64,000 nucleotides of DNA from DATFQE01 sp963733845 (GTDB lineage Bacteria > Actinomycetota > Thermoleophilia > Gaiellales > Gaiellaceae), in the NCBI GenBank assembly GCA_963733845.1, contig CAVTEM010000007.1:744001-808000 (forward strand), written 5' to 3'. The notes under the pieces were generated by a model. That model did not search any database. It was given only the letters and a program-made list of their open reading frames with translations, and was not told where the DNA came from. This document shows positions 34,685 to 43,417 of the stretch, in pieces (position 1 is the stretch's first letter; every line of letters starts with the position of its first letter). A program made the translations under genes and the position numbers.

Positions 34685-36132
34685 ATGTTGGCTTCACACG
34701 GACGCAAGTGGCTGGCACTGGCGCTTCTCGCGTCGGTGCAGTTCATGGTCGTGCTGGACATCGCGATCGTGAACGTGGCCCTTCCCTCGATCCAGGAAGA
34801 CCTCGGTTTCTCGCAGGCGGACCTGCAGTGGGTGATCAGCGCCTACGCGCTGTTCTTCGGCGGCTTCCTGCTCCTCGGCGGCCGGACCGCCGACCTGCTC
34901 GGGCGGCGTCGGCTGTTCGTTGTTGGACTGATCGTCTTCAGCGCGGCCTCGCTTCTTTCGGGGCTCGCCTGGAGCGACGAGGCCTTGATCGTTGCTCGAG
35001 CCATCCAGGGACTCGGCGCGGCGATGATCACGCCCGCTGCACTCGCGATCCTGATGACGACCTTCCAGGAAGGGCGTGAGCGAAACACCGCGCTTGGTGT
35101 GTGGGGCGCCGTGGGGGCGTTCGGCGCCGTCGCGGGTGTCCTGCTCGGCGGCATCCTCACCGACTTGCTCAGCTGGGAGTGGGTCTTCTACATCAACGTT
35201 CCGGTCGGAATCGCAGCGGTCGCGGTGACTCCGCTGCTGCTGGCCGAGAGCCGCGACACCGACATGAAGAGCTTCGACGTGCCCGGTGCCGTGCTCGTCA
35301 CCGCCGGCATGAGCACGCTCGTCTTCGCGATCACGCAGGCGAACGAGTACGGGTGGACGTCGCTCCGCGACGATCGGCCTCTTCGTCGCCGCCGTGCGCG
35401 CTGCTCGCCGCGTTCACCGCGTGGGAGGCACGCGCGAAGGAGCCGCTGATGCCGTTCTCGATCTTCCGGATCCGGACGGTGGCCGCGGCGAACATCTCGG
35501 GGCTGATCCTCGGCACCGTGACGTTCTCGATGTTCCTGATGCTCACGCTGTACATGCAGCAGGTGCTGACGTACTCCCCGCTCAAGACCGGGATGGCGTA
35601 CCTCGCGGTCGCCGGCACGGCGATCATCTGGTCGACGGTCGCGGCCCAGCTCGTCAACCGGGTCGGGGTCAAGCCCGTGATCGCGGCCGGGATGGGGTTC
35701 CTGACCGCCGGGCTGCTCTGGTTCACGCAGGTCTCGGTCGGCGGGTCCTACGTCGATGACCTGCTGCCCGGGTTCCTGCTGATCGCGGTCGGCCTCGGCT
35801 TCTCGTTCGTGCCGATCTCGATCGCGGCGCTGGCCGGCGTCCACGCCTCGCAGGCCGGTCTCGCCTCCGGGCTCTTCAACACGTCGCAGCAGATCGGCGG
35901 CGCGCTGGGCATCGCGGCCCTCTCGGCGATCGCCACCTCGACCACCGAGAGCGGCGTCGCGTCGGGGACCGCGGTCCCGCAGGCCCTGACGGAGGGGTTC
36001 GAGACCGCCTTCATCTGGGGCGGGATCATCGCGTCGCTGGGCATCCTCGTCGCGCTCGTGCTCGTCCGGCGGAGCGATCTCGAGGCACCGCCCGTCGAGG
36101 AGGTGCCCGAGCCGATGCTCGAGGCCGCCTAG
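34685..36132 (+). CDS. MFS multidrug efflux transporter, DHA2 (14-TM) family; two single-base shifts
   Basis: About 482 residues. LDIAIVNVALPSIQEDLGFS is the DHA2 motif D1, GGRTADLLGRRR motif A, and ARAIQGLGAAMITPAALAI motif C region; 14 hydrophobic segments can be counted. Shifts near 35368 and 35393 split the protein between YGWTSLR and LLAAFTAWEARAKEP. ATG 34685 follows AAGGAAAGG. Probably regulated by the divergent HxlR gene. Ends in a CTAG shared with otsB. Confidence 0.87.
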
Positions 36133-36836
36133 AGCGACTTCAGCAGCTCGAGTGCTCCAGCGGGGCCGTCGACCACCAGGTCGGCGGCCTCGCGCAGTTC
36201 AGGGGGCCCTTCCGCGGAGGCGACGGCGACCCGCACCGCCAGCTCGAGCCCGTCGAGGCCGCGGAACCCGTCCAGGTCGGTCGTGTCGTCGCCCGCGTAC
36301 AGCGCGCGGTGCAGCCCGCGGTCGACGAGCAGGGCCTGGACCGCCGTGCCCTTGTCGGCCTCGATCGGCGGCCGCAGCTCGAGCACCTTGCGCCCGAAGC
36401 GCGCGAGCAGGCCCTCCGCACGCGCCTGCTCCGCCACCCGCTCGAGCTCCGCCCGCGCCGCGTCCTCGTCGTCCACGCCGCGGTAGTGGAAGGAGACGGT
36501 CAACCCCTTGTCCTCGGCGGGCCAGTCGGCGCTCTGCCCGAACCGGTGCAGACGCTCCCGCCAGTGCTCGGCCTCCGGCGCCAGCTCGAGCCCGTGCGAC
36601 CCCACGTAGACGAGCTCGGGCACCCCGACGATGCGCGCTGCGTCCGCGCTCGTGCGGCCGCTCACGCATGCGACCAGCGAATAGCGAGCCGCCAGGCGCT
36701 CGAGCTCGGTGCGCGTCTCCTCGGGGACGGCCGAGTCCTCGGGACGGAGCACGATCGGGGCGAGCACGCCGTCGACGTCGAGCAGGATCGCAGCCCGCTG
36801 TGGGTCCTCGGCGAAGCGGTGCAACAACTCGTGCAC
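36129..36836 (-). CDS. otsB: trehalose-phosphatase
   Basis: About 235 residues, HAD type IIB. LLDVDGVLAPI (nucleophile Asp), CVSGRTSADAARI, VGSHGLEL and ALYAGDDTTDLDGF are the OtsB landmarks. Dephosphorylates trehalose-6-phosphate. No otsA is in the window. GTG 36836 lies 7 nt after TATCCT, which decides this start over the longer open frame. Confidence 0.9.
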   Translation of the reverse strand: MHELLHRFAEDPQRAAILLDVDGVLAPIVLRPEDSAVPEETRTELERLAARYSLVACVSGRTSADAARIVGVPELVYVGSHGLELAPEAEHWRERLHRFGQSADWPAEDKGLTVSFHYRGVDDEDAARAELERVAEQARAEGLLARFGRKVLELRPPIEADKGTAVQALLVDRGLHRALYAGDDTTDLDGFRGLDGLELAVRVAVASAEGPPELREAADLVVDGPAGALELLKSL

Positions 36837-36843
36837 GGCCCGG

Positions 36844-36849
36844 AGGATA
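36844..36849 (-). promoter_or_regulatory. -10 box of otsB (TATCCT), leaderless type
   Basis: Seven nt separate TATCCT from the GTG start. Confidence 0.5.
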
Positions 36850-36884
36850 GGGCTGCGCGCCTGGCCGGTTCGGCCCTTCCGTCG

Positions 36885-36890
36885 TATGCT
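36885..36890 (+). promoter_or_regulatory. -10 box (TATGCT) of the small gene at 36898
   Basis: Seven nt separate TATGCT from ATG 36898; the earlier in-frame ATG 36886 lies inside the box, favouring 36898. Confidence 0.45.
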
Positions 36891-36897
36891 GCTGCCG

Positions 36898-37293
36898 ATG
36901 AGCGCTCGCCTGGACGAGGTCTGGATCCCGCTGGTCGACGAGCCGATCGGGAGCATCGTCGCGCGCATCCAGGCGCAGGATCCCGAGCTCGACCGGCTCG
37001 TCTCGACGCCCGAGCGCCTGCTCGCATTCCGGACGTTCGCGTACATCCGCGTCGGGCTCGTGCTCGGGCAGCTCTTGCTCGACAGCGACGTCGACCCGTA
37101 CGACGGCTCCGAGACGTGGGTCGACGCCCTGCTCCGCGACCCCGCCCACCGCGCCGAGGTCGAGCGCGAGGTGCGGGCGGTCGCCGAGGAGATCGCCGGC
37201 GACCCGAGCTACGGCGACGCCGATTCGCTCGGCCTCGACGAGAACGTGCGCGAGCGCTTCCGCGAGTTCGCGCAGCGCCGACTGGAGGCCTGA
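36898..37293 (+). CDS. hypothetical protein, 131 aa
   Basis: Not recognised. A soluble, strongly acidic protein beginning SARLDEVWIPLVDEP with predicted helices throughout (AHRAEVEREVRAVAEEIAG, ENVRERFREFAQRRLEA). No signal peptide, membrane segment or metal motif. It stands alone between divergent otsB and the convergent ZIP transporter gene and has its own leaderless promoter. Codon use fits the neighbours, so it is probably a real gene. Confidence 0.65.
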   Translation: MSARLDEVWIPLVDEPIGSIVARIQAQDPELDRLVSTPERLLAFRTFAYIRVGLVLGQLLLDSDVDPYDGSETWVDALLRDPAHRAEVEREVRAVAEEIAGDPSYGDADSLGLDENVRERFREFAQRRLEA

Positions 37294-37303
37294 ACGCGGC
37301 CCG

Positions 37304-38020
37304 CTAGTGCGCGACGAGCGTGAGCGCGAAGACGGCTGCGAACCCGAGCACGGTCAGCCCCACGCGCGCTCGCGACGGGTGCTGGTGCGCCTCGGGGAGC
37401 AGGTCGGTCGCGCCCATGTACAGGAAGAAGCCGGCGTAGAGGGCGAGCAGGTAGCCGAGGTTCTCCTCGGAGATGCTCATGGCGGCGCCCACGATCGCTC
37501 CGAGCAGCGGGGCCACTGCGTCGACGGCCAGCCAGCGGATCGCCTGCCGACGGCTGCCGCTCTGGCGGAGGATGAAGCTGACCGTGTTCAGCCCGTCGGC
37601 GAAGTCGTGCGAGACCACGGCCAGGAAGACGAGCAGCCCGGTCGCCGTGTCGATCCCGAACGCGAGCCCGATTCCGAGGCCGTCCAGGAAGCTGTGCGCG
37701 GACAGGCCGGCCGCCCCGAGGACGCCGACCCGGGCGTGGGCGCGCGCCTGCTCCGGCTCGTCGCGGTGGTGCAGGACGAGGACGCGCTCGGCGAGGAAGA
37801 ACGCCAGGAACCCGACTCCGACGAGAAACGCGACCTGGTCGGCGTCGCCGACGGCCTCCATCGACTGGGGTAGGACGTCGAACAGGGCTACGGCGACGAC
37901 GATGCCGCCGGTGAGCGCGATCAGCGTGTGCAGGTCGCGGTGGAGCCTGAGCGCCACGAAGCCGCCCGCGAGCGTCGAGACCACGGTGAGCCCCGCGAGC
38001 GGGATCGCGATCCAGGTCAA
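37304..38020 (-). CDS. ZIP-family metal transporter
   Basis: About 238 residues with eight hydrophobic segments. TM4 HSFLDGLGIGLAFG and TM5 HDFADGLNTV carry the His/Asp/Gly metal-binding pattern of ZIP proteins; a short His-rich loop (LVLHHRDEPEQARAHARV) lies before TM4. TTG 38020 overlaps the fur stop by 4 bp. Co-transcription with a Fur/Zur regulator points to zinc or iron uptake; zinc is the commonest ZIP substrate. Confidence 0.88.
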   Translation of the reverse strand: MTWIAIPLAGLTVVSTLAGGFVALRLHRDLHTLIALTGGIVVAVALFDVLPQSMEAVGDADQVAFLVGVGFLAFFLAERVLVLHHRDEPEQARAHARVGVLGAAGLSAHSFLDGLGIGLAFGIDTATGLLVFLAVVSHDFADGLNTVSFILRQSGSRRQAIRWLAVDAVAPLLGAIVGAAMSISEENLGYLLALYAGFFLYMGATDLLPEAHQHPSRARVGLTVLGFAAVFALTLVAH

Positions 38021-38424
38021 CGACAGCTCCGGCAGGTGCCGTAGATCTCGAGCTCGTGCGACCGCGGCGAGAACCCGTAGCGGCGCTCGAACTCGTCGGC
38101 GGTCGGCAGCGGGCATTCGTCGGTGTCCTCGACCGCGCCGCAGTCCAGGCAGACGAGGTGGTGGTGGTGCTCCGGCCCGCAACGGACGTACGCGGCCACC
38201 TGGTCGCCGGCGAGCGGGCGCACGGATCCGCTCTGGCGCAGGAGGTCGACGGTCCGGTACGTGGTGGCGAGCCCGAGGTGGGGCGACTGCTTCCGGGCGC
38301 GCTCGAAGACGTCGGCGACCGTGAAGCTCCCGCTCCAGCCGGCGATGGCCTCGAGCACAGCGCACCGTTGCGGCGTCAGGCGGGTCCCCTCGGGCACGCG
38401 CAGCGATCCGAATTCCGTCTCCAC
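38017..38424 (-). CDS. Fur-family metalloregulator (Fur or Zur)
   Basis: 135 residues. LTPQRCAVLEAIAG and TTYRTVDLLRQSG form the winged helix; HHHHLVCLDCGAVED and the C-terminal CRSC give the regulatory and structural metal sites. The partner ZIP gene suggests Zur, but the box upstream is of classic Fur shape; the sequence alone cannot decide. GTG 38424 lies 6 nt after TAGAGT, with the box just behind it, so autoregulation is expected. Confidence 0.9.
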   Translation of the reverse strand: METEFGSLRVPEGTRLTPQRCAVLEAIAGWSGSFTVADVFERARKQSPHLGLATTYRTVDLLRQSGSVRPLAGDQVAAYVRCGPEHHHHLVCLDCGAVEDTDECPLPTADEFERRYGFSPRSHELEIYGTCRSCR

Positions 38425-38430
38425 GCGGAG

Positions 38431-38436
38431 ACTCTA
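38431..38436 (-). promoter_or_regulatory. -10 box of fur (TAGAGT), leaderless type
   Basis: Six nt separate TAGAGT from the GTG start; the Fur box begins two bases upstream of it. Confidence 0.5.
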
Positions 38437-38438
38437 CT

Positions 38439-38453
38439 TGAGAATGATTCTCA
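38439..38453. promoter_or_regulatory. Fur/Zur box, perfect 7-1-7 inverted repeat
   Basis: TGAGAAT-G-ATTCTCA is a perfect inverted repeat with one central base, the canonical Fur-family operator layout. It sits in the -10/-35 spacer of the fur-zip promoter and 34 bp upstream of the M23 peptidase -10 box. Confidence 0.8.
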
Positions 38454-38486
38454 CTCTCAAGCGCAGGCTTCTCGCCGCCGCCGCAG

Positions 38487-38492
38487 TACCAT
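38487..38492 (+). promoter_or_regulatory. -10 box of the M23 peptidase gene (TACCAT)
   Basis: Seven nt separate TACCAT from ATG 38500. Confidence 0.45.
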
Positions 38493-38499
38493 CCTCATA

Positions 38500-39995
38500 A
38501 TGCGGCCCTTGGCCCGCCGATTGATGCTGCTCGCCGCCGGTGCGGGGATCCTGCTCGCGACCGGCTCGACCGGCTCCGGGGCAGGCCCGACCGCGGCGGG
38601 GCCGCTCTCGCACGGGCTGGGGGTCCGCGTGACGGTTCCCGGGGGGGCCGGTGCGTCTGCCGCCGCGGTTCAGGCGCCGAACGACGCCGTGGTGACGGGC
38701 GGCGCATTCGCCTACCCGGCCGACGGCTCGGTCGCGCGCGTCGGTTCCGTCACCGCGGGCGCGTTCGCGGTGCCGGGCGCAACTCCGTCGGCCAGTGCGA
38801 ACAGCGAAGCGCAGGGCGTCACGCTCTTCAACGGCGAGATCACGGCGACGACCGTGACCGCCAAGGCGAAGGCGAACGCAGGGCCGAAGGGCGCGACCGG
38901 CGACAGCGTCGGCTCGCAGGTGGTCGGTCTGACGATCGCCGGCGTCCCGACCGCGGCCGGCCCAGGAGGGCGTTTCAACCTCGGCGACTGGGGCTACCTG
39001 GTGACGCTCGCGCAGGCCGCGTCGCCTACGGCCAAGACGGGCGTGCAGGGCTACATCGTCTCCCAGGCCGCGCTGCTGGTGCACCTGAACCTCGACCACG
39101 GCGGCCTTCCGGCCGGCAGCGAGATCCTGATCGGCTACGCCGACGCGCTCGCCGAGGCCGCTCGACCCGAAGCCCGCGAAGCCGAAGGTCAAGCCGGTGC
39201 GACCGCCGGTGCCGCCGGACGACCGCGTCCGGCCGAAGCGGGAGCAGGACGACGCGAAGGACAGCGAGCGAGGCGAGGCCGGGGACCCTGCCGCCGCTAC
39301 TGCCGGTTCCCCAGGGGCTCGACGTGCGCCTGACGAGCGGCGGCTACGTCTTCCCGATCTACGGGCCCACCGGGTTCTCGGACACCTTCGGCGCCGGGCG
39401 CGCCACCACCGGCTGGCACCACGGAGAGGACATCTTCGCGCCGCTCGGCGCGCCGATCCTCGCCGTGACCGACGGGACGGTCTTCTCGGTCGGCTGGAAC
39501 GACGTCGGCGGCCTGCGGGTCTGGCTACGCGACCGGCACGGGAACGAGTTCTACTACGCGCACCTCTCGGCGTTCTCGCAGCTCGCCGTCAACGGCAACC
39601 AGGTCGAGGCCGGTGACGTGCTCGGCTTCGTGGGCAACACGGGAGACGCCGAGCACACCCCGTACCACCTGCACTTCGAGATCCACCCCGCCTCGATGTT
39701 GCACAGGGGCTACGACGGCGTGATCAACGCCTACCGCTACCTCATCGCGTGGCAGCGTCTCTCCGACGTCGCCATCGCCGGCGTCGCCGGCTGGGCGGCG
39801 CCCATCGCCCCGGGCGCCAGCGCCCCGAGGCCCGGCGCGATCCTGCTGCAGGTCAGGGACATCTCGCGCGCGAACGGGCTCGACCCGGCCTCGATCAGGC
39901 GCGCCATGCGCGAGGCCGCCGCCGACTCCGACGGCAGCCTCGTTGGTGCCAGACAGCAGTTCGTGGCGCTTCTGCGCCGCTTGACCGGCCGCTAG
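38500..39995 (+). CDS. secreted M23-family metallopeptidase, two single-base shifts
   Basis: A signal peptide (LARRLMLLAAGAGILLATGS) leads a low-complexity, Ala/Gly/Thr-rich N-terminal domain of about 210 residues, a charged Pro/Lys linker (PKPAKPKVKPVRPPVPP) and a C-terminal LytM domain. Zinc ligands are in GWHHGEDIFAPLG (HxxxD) and HLHFEIHP (HxH). Shifts near 39160 and 39283 put the three parts in three frames. Likely a cell-wall endopeptidase or an EnvC-type scaffold. Adjacent to the Fur box, so it may respond to metal. Confidence 0.78.
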
Positions 39996-40458
39996 CTCGA
40001 GCTGGAGCTCGTGCTCGAGGCGGTGGAGTCGTCGAGGCGGTGGGGTTCGAGTTGTTCCCGGCCGCGTCGCCGAACTCGTCCTTGCCCAGGATCAGGTCGG
40101 ACAGCCACCGGCGCGTCGAGGGCCCGGTGACGGGGTTGAAGAGCAGTCCGAGCGCAATCCCGGTCACGAGGAGCGTGACGTTGCGGCCGGTGTGCGAGTC
40201 CCTGCCCTGGACGCGGTCGGCCGCCTGGCGCAGGTCGTCGACCGCCGCGCGCAGGCTCTCCTGGATGTCCTTGTCGGTCGCCATCCGCGTCGCGGCATAG
40301 GTCACGCCGCGGCCGCCGATCAGCTCGTCGTAGATGTTCCGTGCCGCTAGGAGCGCGCTCTTGACGTTCTCGCGCACCTCTTCGTCCTTGACCGCGCGCT
40401 CGACGTACGGCCGGACGCTCTCGGCGGTGTCGGTGATGCGGTCGCGTGTGTTGGCCAT
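39992..40458 (-). CDS. hypothetical protein with one membrane segment
   Basis: About 155 residues: an amphipathic helical N-terminus (DRITDTAESVRPYVERAVKD), one hydrophobic segment (NVTLLVTGIALGLLFNPVTG) and an Asn/Ser/Thr-rich tail. Resembles YtxH-like or apolipoprotein-like stress proteins only in general shape. In the given frame it runs to 39895, but a shift near 40030 would give a Ser-rich end and TAG at 39992-39994, sharing CTAG with the M23 stop as other convergent pairs do here; I use that end. Confidence 0.6.
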
Positions 40459-40522
40459 GCCCGGCCGTCCTTTCGTCGCGTTCTCCGGCTGCTACCCGGG
40501 CGTTTGCACGATCAAACAGATC

Positions 40523-42888
40523 CTACGCGGCGTGAGCGGCCTTGCGCCCGGGGAGGGGGGACGCTCGGCGCTGCCGAGCGGGCAGCGAGCCGTCGAACGC
40601 CACCTCCAGGACCTCCTCGATGTCGTCCGCCAGCACGAAGGAGAGCTGCGTTCCGCGCCTCGTCCGGCAGCTCGGTCAGGTCGGGCTCGTTCTCGCGCGG
40701 GAGCACGACCGTCTTGACGCCCGCCCGCTGCGCGGCGAGCACTTTCTCGCGCACCCCGCCGATCTGCAGAACCTGGCCCGTCAGCGTGATCTCGCCGGTC
40801 ATGGCGACGTCGGCCGACACCGGACGCTGGGAGGCGATCGAGACGATCGCGGTCGCGATCGTGATCCCGGCCGAGGGGCCGTCCTTCGGCTGGGCGCCCG
40901 CAGGCACGTGGACATGCACGTCGTGGGCTGCGAACCAGGCAGGGTCGAGGTCGAGCTGCACGGCGTGCGCCCAGGCCCACGAGTGCGCGGCCTGCGCGGA
41001 CTCCTGCATCACGTCGCCGAGCTGGCCCGTCACCTTCAGCCGGCCCTCCCCCGGATAGGCAGTCGCCTCGATGAAGAGGACGTCGCCGCCGACAGGGGTG
41101 ACCGCGAGCCCGGTGGCGACGCCCGGCCCGGCGGTCCGCCTCCGCACCTCGCCCGCGAACCGGCGCGGCCCGAGCCACTCGCGAACGCGCTTCTCCCCGA
41201 TCGTGATCCGCTTGGCCCGCTCCTCGGCGATCTCGCGCGCCGCCTTGCGGCACAGGGCGGCCAGCTGACGCTCGAGGTTGCGCACCCCTGCCTCGCGCGT
41301 GTATTCGCGGACGACGACCCTGATCGCGGCGTCCGAGATCGAGGCCCGCGACTTCGCCAGGCCGTGCGCCTCGAGCTGCTTCGGGACGAGGTAGCGCCGC
41401 GCGATCCCGAACTTCTCCTCCTCCGTGTAGCCGGAGAGGCTGAGCAGGTCCATGCGGTCGAGAAGCGGGGGCGGGATCGTGTCGAGCAGGTTGGCGGTGC
41501 AGATGAACAGCACCTTCGAGAGGTCGAACGGCAGATCGAGGTAGTGGTCGCGGAAGCTCGAGTGCTGCTCGGGATCGAGCACCTCGAGCATCGCGCTCGC
41601 GGGGTCGCCGCGGTAGTCCGCGCCCATCTTGTCGATCTCGTCGATCAGGAAGACCGGGTTCATCGCCCCGGAGTCCCGGATCGCGCGGATGATCGTTCCG
41701 GGCATCGCGCCGATGTACGTCCGCCGGTGCCCCCGGATCTCGGCCTCATCGCGTACGCCGCCCACCGAGATGCGCACGAACTTGCGGCCCAGGGCCCGGG
41801 CGATCGACTGGCCGAGCGAGGTCTTGCCGACCCCCGGCGGGCCCACGAAGCAGAGGATCGGCGCGGAGAGGTCGTTCTTCAGCTTCGAGACCGCGAGGTA
41901 CTCGATGATCCGCTCCTTGACCTTCTCGAGGTCGAAGTGGTCCTCGTCGAGGATCGCGCGGGCGTGCTCGAGGTCGAGGTTGTCCTCGGTGACCGTGCCC
42001 CACGGCAGCGAGAGGATCCAGTCCAGGTAGGTGCGGATCACCCCGTGCTCCGCGGCGGCCGGCGGCAGCTTCTCGAGCCTCGACAGCTCCCGGCGCACGG
42101 CCCGGTCGATCTCCTCGGACAGTTCGAGCTCGTCGAGCCGCGAGCGCAGCTCGTTCACCTCCGCCTGCTGCTCGTCCGCCTCGCCGAGCTCCTCCTGGAT
42201 CGCCTTCAGCTGCTGGCGCAGGAAGTACTCGCGCTGGCCCTTCTCCATCTCGGACTCGACCTGGGACTGGATCTTCGAGCCGAGCTCGAAGACCTCGAGC
42301 TCGCGGTTGAGGATGCTCGCGATCCGCCGCAGGCGTCCGTCCACGTCGGCCAGCTCGAGCAGCTCCTGCTTCTCCTCGGTCTTGATCCGCAGCGTCGAGG
42401 CGACGAGATGGCAGAGAGCGCTCGGGTCGTCGACGTTCGACGCGGCCAGCTGCAGCTCCTCGGGGAGGTAGGGGACGAGTCCGATGATGCGAGCGAAGAG
42501 GCCCTGGACGTTCCGCGTCAGTGCCTCGACCTCGGGCGTGCCCGGGTTGATGTCAGGGACGTCCTCGAAGACTCCGGTCAGGTACGGCTCGTTCGCCTTC
42601 CGCTCGGCGATCCGGATCCGGCGCAGGCCCTGGACGAGCACGCGCAGGGTCCCGTCGGGAACGCGGATCAGCTTGTGCACGGTCGCGGCTGTCCCGATGC
42701 CGTACAGGTCGTCCCAACGCCGGCTCTTCCGCGTCGGAGTTCAGGACGGTAACGAGCGCGAGCTCGCGGTCTGCGGAGACGACGTCGTCGATCAGGCGGA
42801 TGGAGCGCTCCTGCCCGATCGCCAGCGGCGTGATCGAGTCCGGGAACACGACAGTCTCCCTCAGCGGCAGGATCGGCAGTTCGGTCAT
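40523..42888 (-). CDS. lon: ATP-dependent protease Lon, two single-base shifts
   Basis: About 788 residues. LON substrate domain (PILPLRETVVFPDSITPLAIG), AAA+ module with GPPGVGKTSLGQSIA (Walker A) and FLIDEIDKMGADYRGDP (Walker B), and the protease domain with catalytic Ser in PKDGPSAGIT and Lys in REKVLAAQRAG. Shifts near 42718 (before DDLYGIGTAATVHKL) and 40655 (before LSFVLADDIEEVLEVAFDG) are probably errors. ATG 42888 overlaps the hsp20 stop by 4 bp: a heat-shock operon pairing a holdase with a protease. Confidence 0.93.
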
Positions 42889-43322
42889 CGCCGCGCCACG
42901 TGGATCAGCACCTTCGCCGTGCGCGTGCGGCGCTTGGCGATCGGGAAGGCGACCGTGAGCAGGCCGTGCTCGTACGTCGCGGTGGCCCCGTTCACGTCGA
43001 CGCCCGGGGCCAGCGGAATCCGACGCTCGAACGGGCCGTCGTCGATCTCCATCAGGTGGTAGACGCGGCCCTCCTCGCGCTCGCGACGGCGTTCGCCGGC
43101 GACCACGAGCTCGCCGCCCTCGACCGCGAGCGTGAGCTGCTCCGGTTCGACCCCGCCCAGCTCGACCACGACCACGAGCTGTTGCCCGTTCGCGCTGACG
43201 AAGTAGTCGACGGGCGGCCTGAAGCCGGTGCGGGCGTGGACGAAGCGCGGCAGCTGCCAGAGGTCGGCGAAGAGCTCCTCGACCTCGCTCCGAAGGCGCT
43301 CCGTGTCGCGCCGCTTCGCCAT
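42885..43322 (-). CDS. Hsp20 / small heat-shock protein
   Basis: 145 residues. Alpha-crystallin domain from about 38 to 130: QLVVVVELGGVEPEQLTLAV, RIPLAPGVDVNGATATYEHG and GLLTVAFPI, equivalent to the conserved A-x3-NGVL. Binds unfolding proteins; co-transcribed with lon. ATG 43322 lies 7 nt after TAAGGT. No CIRCE or clear HAIR element is visible in the short upstream gap. Confidence 0.92.
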   Translation of the reverse strand: MAKRRDTERLRSEVEELFADLWQLPRFVHARTGFRPPVDYFVSANGQQLVVVVELGGVEPEQLTLAVEGGELVVAGERRREREEGRVYHLMEIDDGPFERRIPLAPGVDVNGATATYEHGLLTVAFPIAKRRTRTAKVLIHVARR

Positions 43323-43329
43323 GCGGGAG

Positions 43330-43335
43330 ACCTTA
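43330..43335 (-). promoter_or_regulatory. -10 box of hsp20-lon (TAAGGT), leaderless type
   Basis: Seven nt separate TAAGGT from the ATG start. Confidence 0.45.
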
Positions 43336-43356
43336 CCCCTGGGGGTTCGCCCCGGC

Positions 43357-43398
43357 TTGACACGCGACGCTAGTGGTCACTAACCTAGCGCCCGCTAG
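43357..43398 (+). promoter_or_regulatory. MMPL promoter with TetR-like operator and second palindrome
   Basis: TTGACA (43357) and TAACCT (43381) are 18 bp apart. TAGTG-GT-CACTA (43371-43382) covers the spacer end and start of the -10, the shape of a TetR-family operator. A second perfect dyad, CTAGCG-CC-CGCTAG (43385-43398), falls at the expected transcription start. GGAGGAGG precedes GTG 43418, so this gene has a leader. No regulator gene is adjacent. Confidence 0.55.
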
Positions 43399-43417
43399 CT
43401 TCCCGGAGGAGGAACAG

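Noticed and set aside
38444..38500. 18-codon ORF in front of the M23 peptidase as a gene
   Set aside because: Its start lies in the Fur box, upstream of the likely transcription start, with no SD; mentioned only as a possibility.
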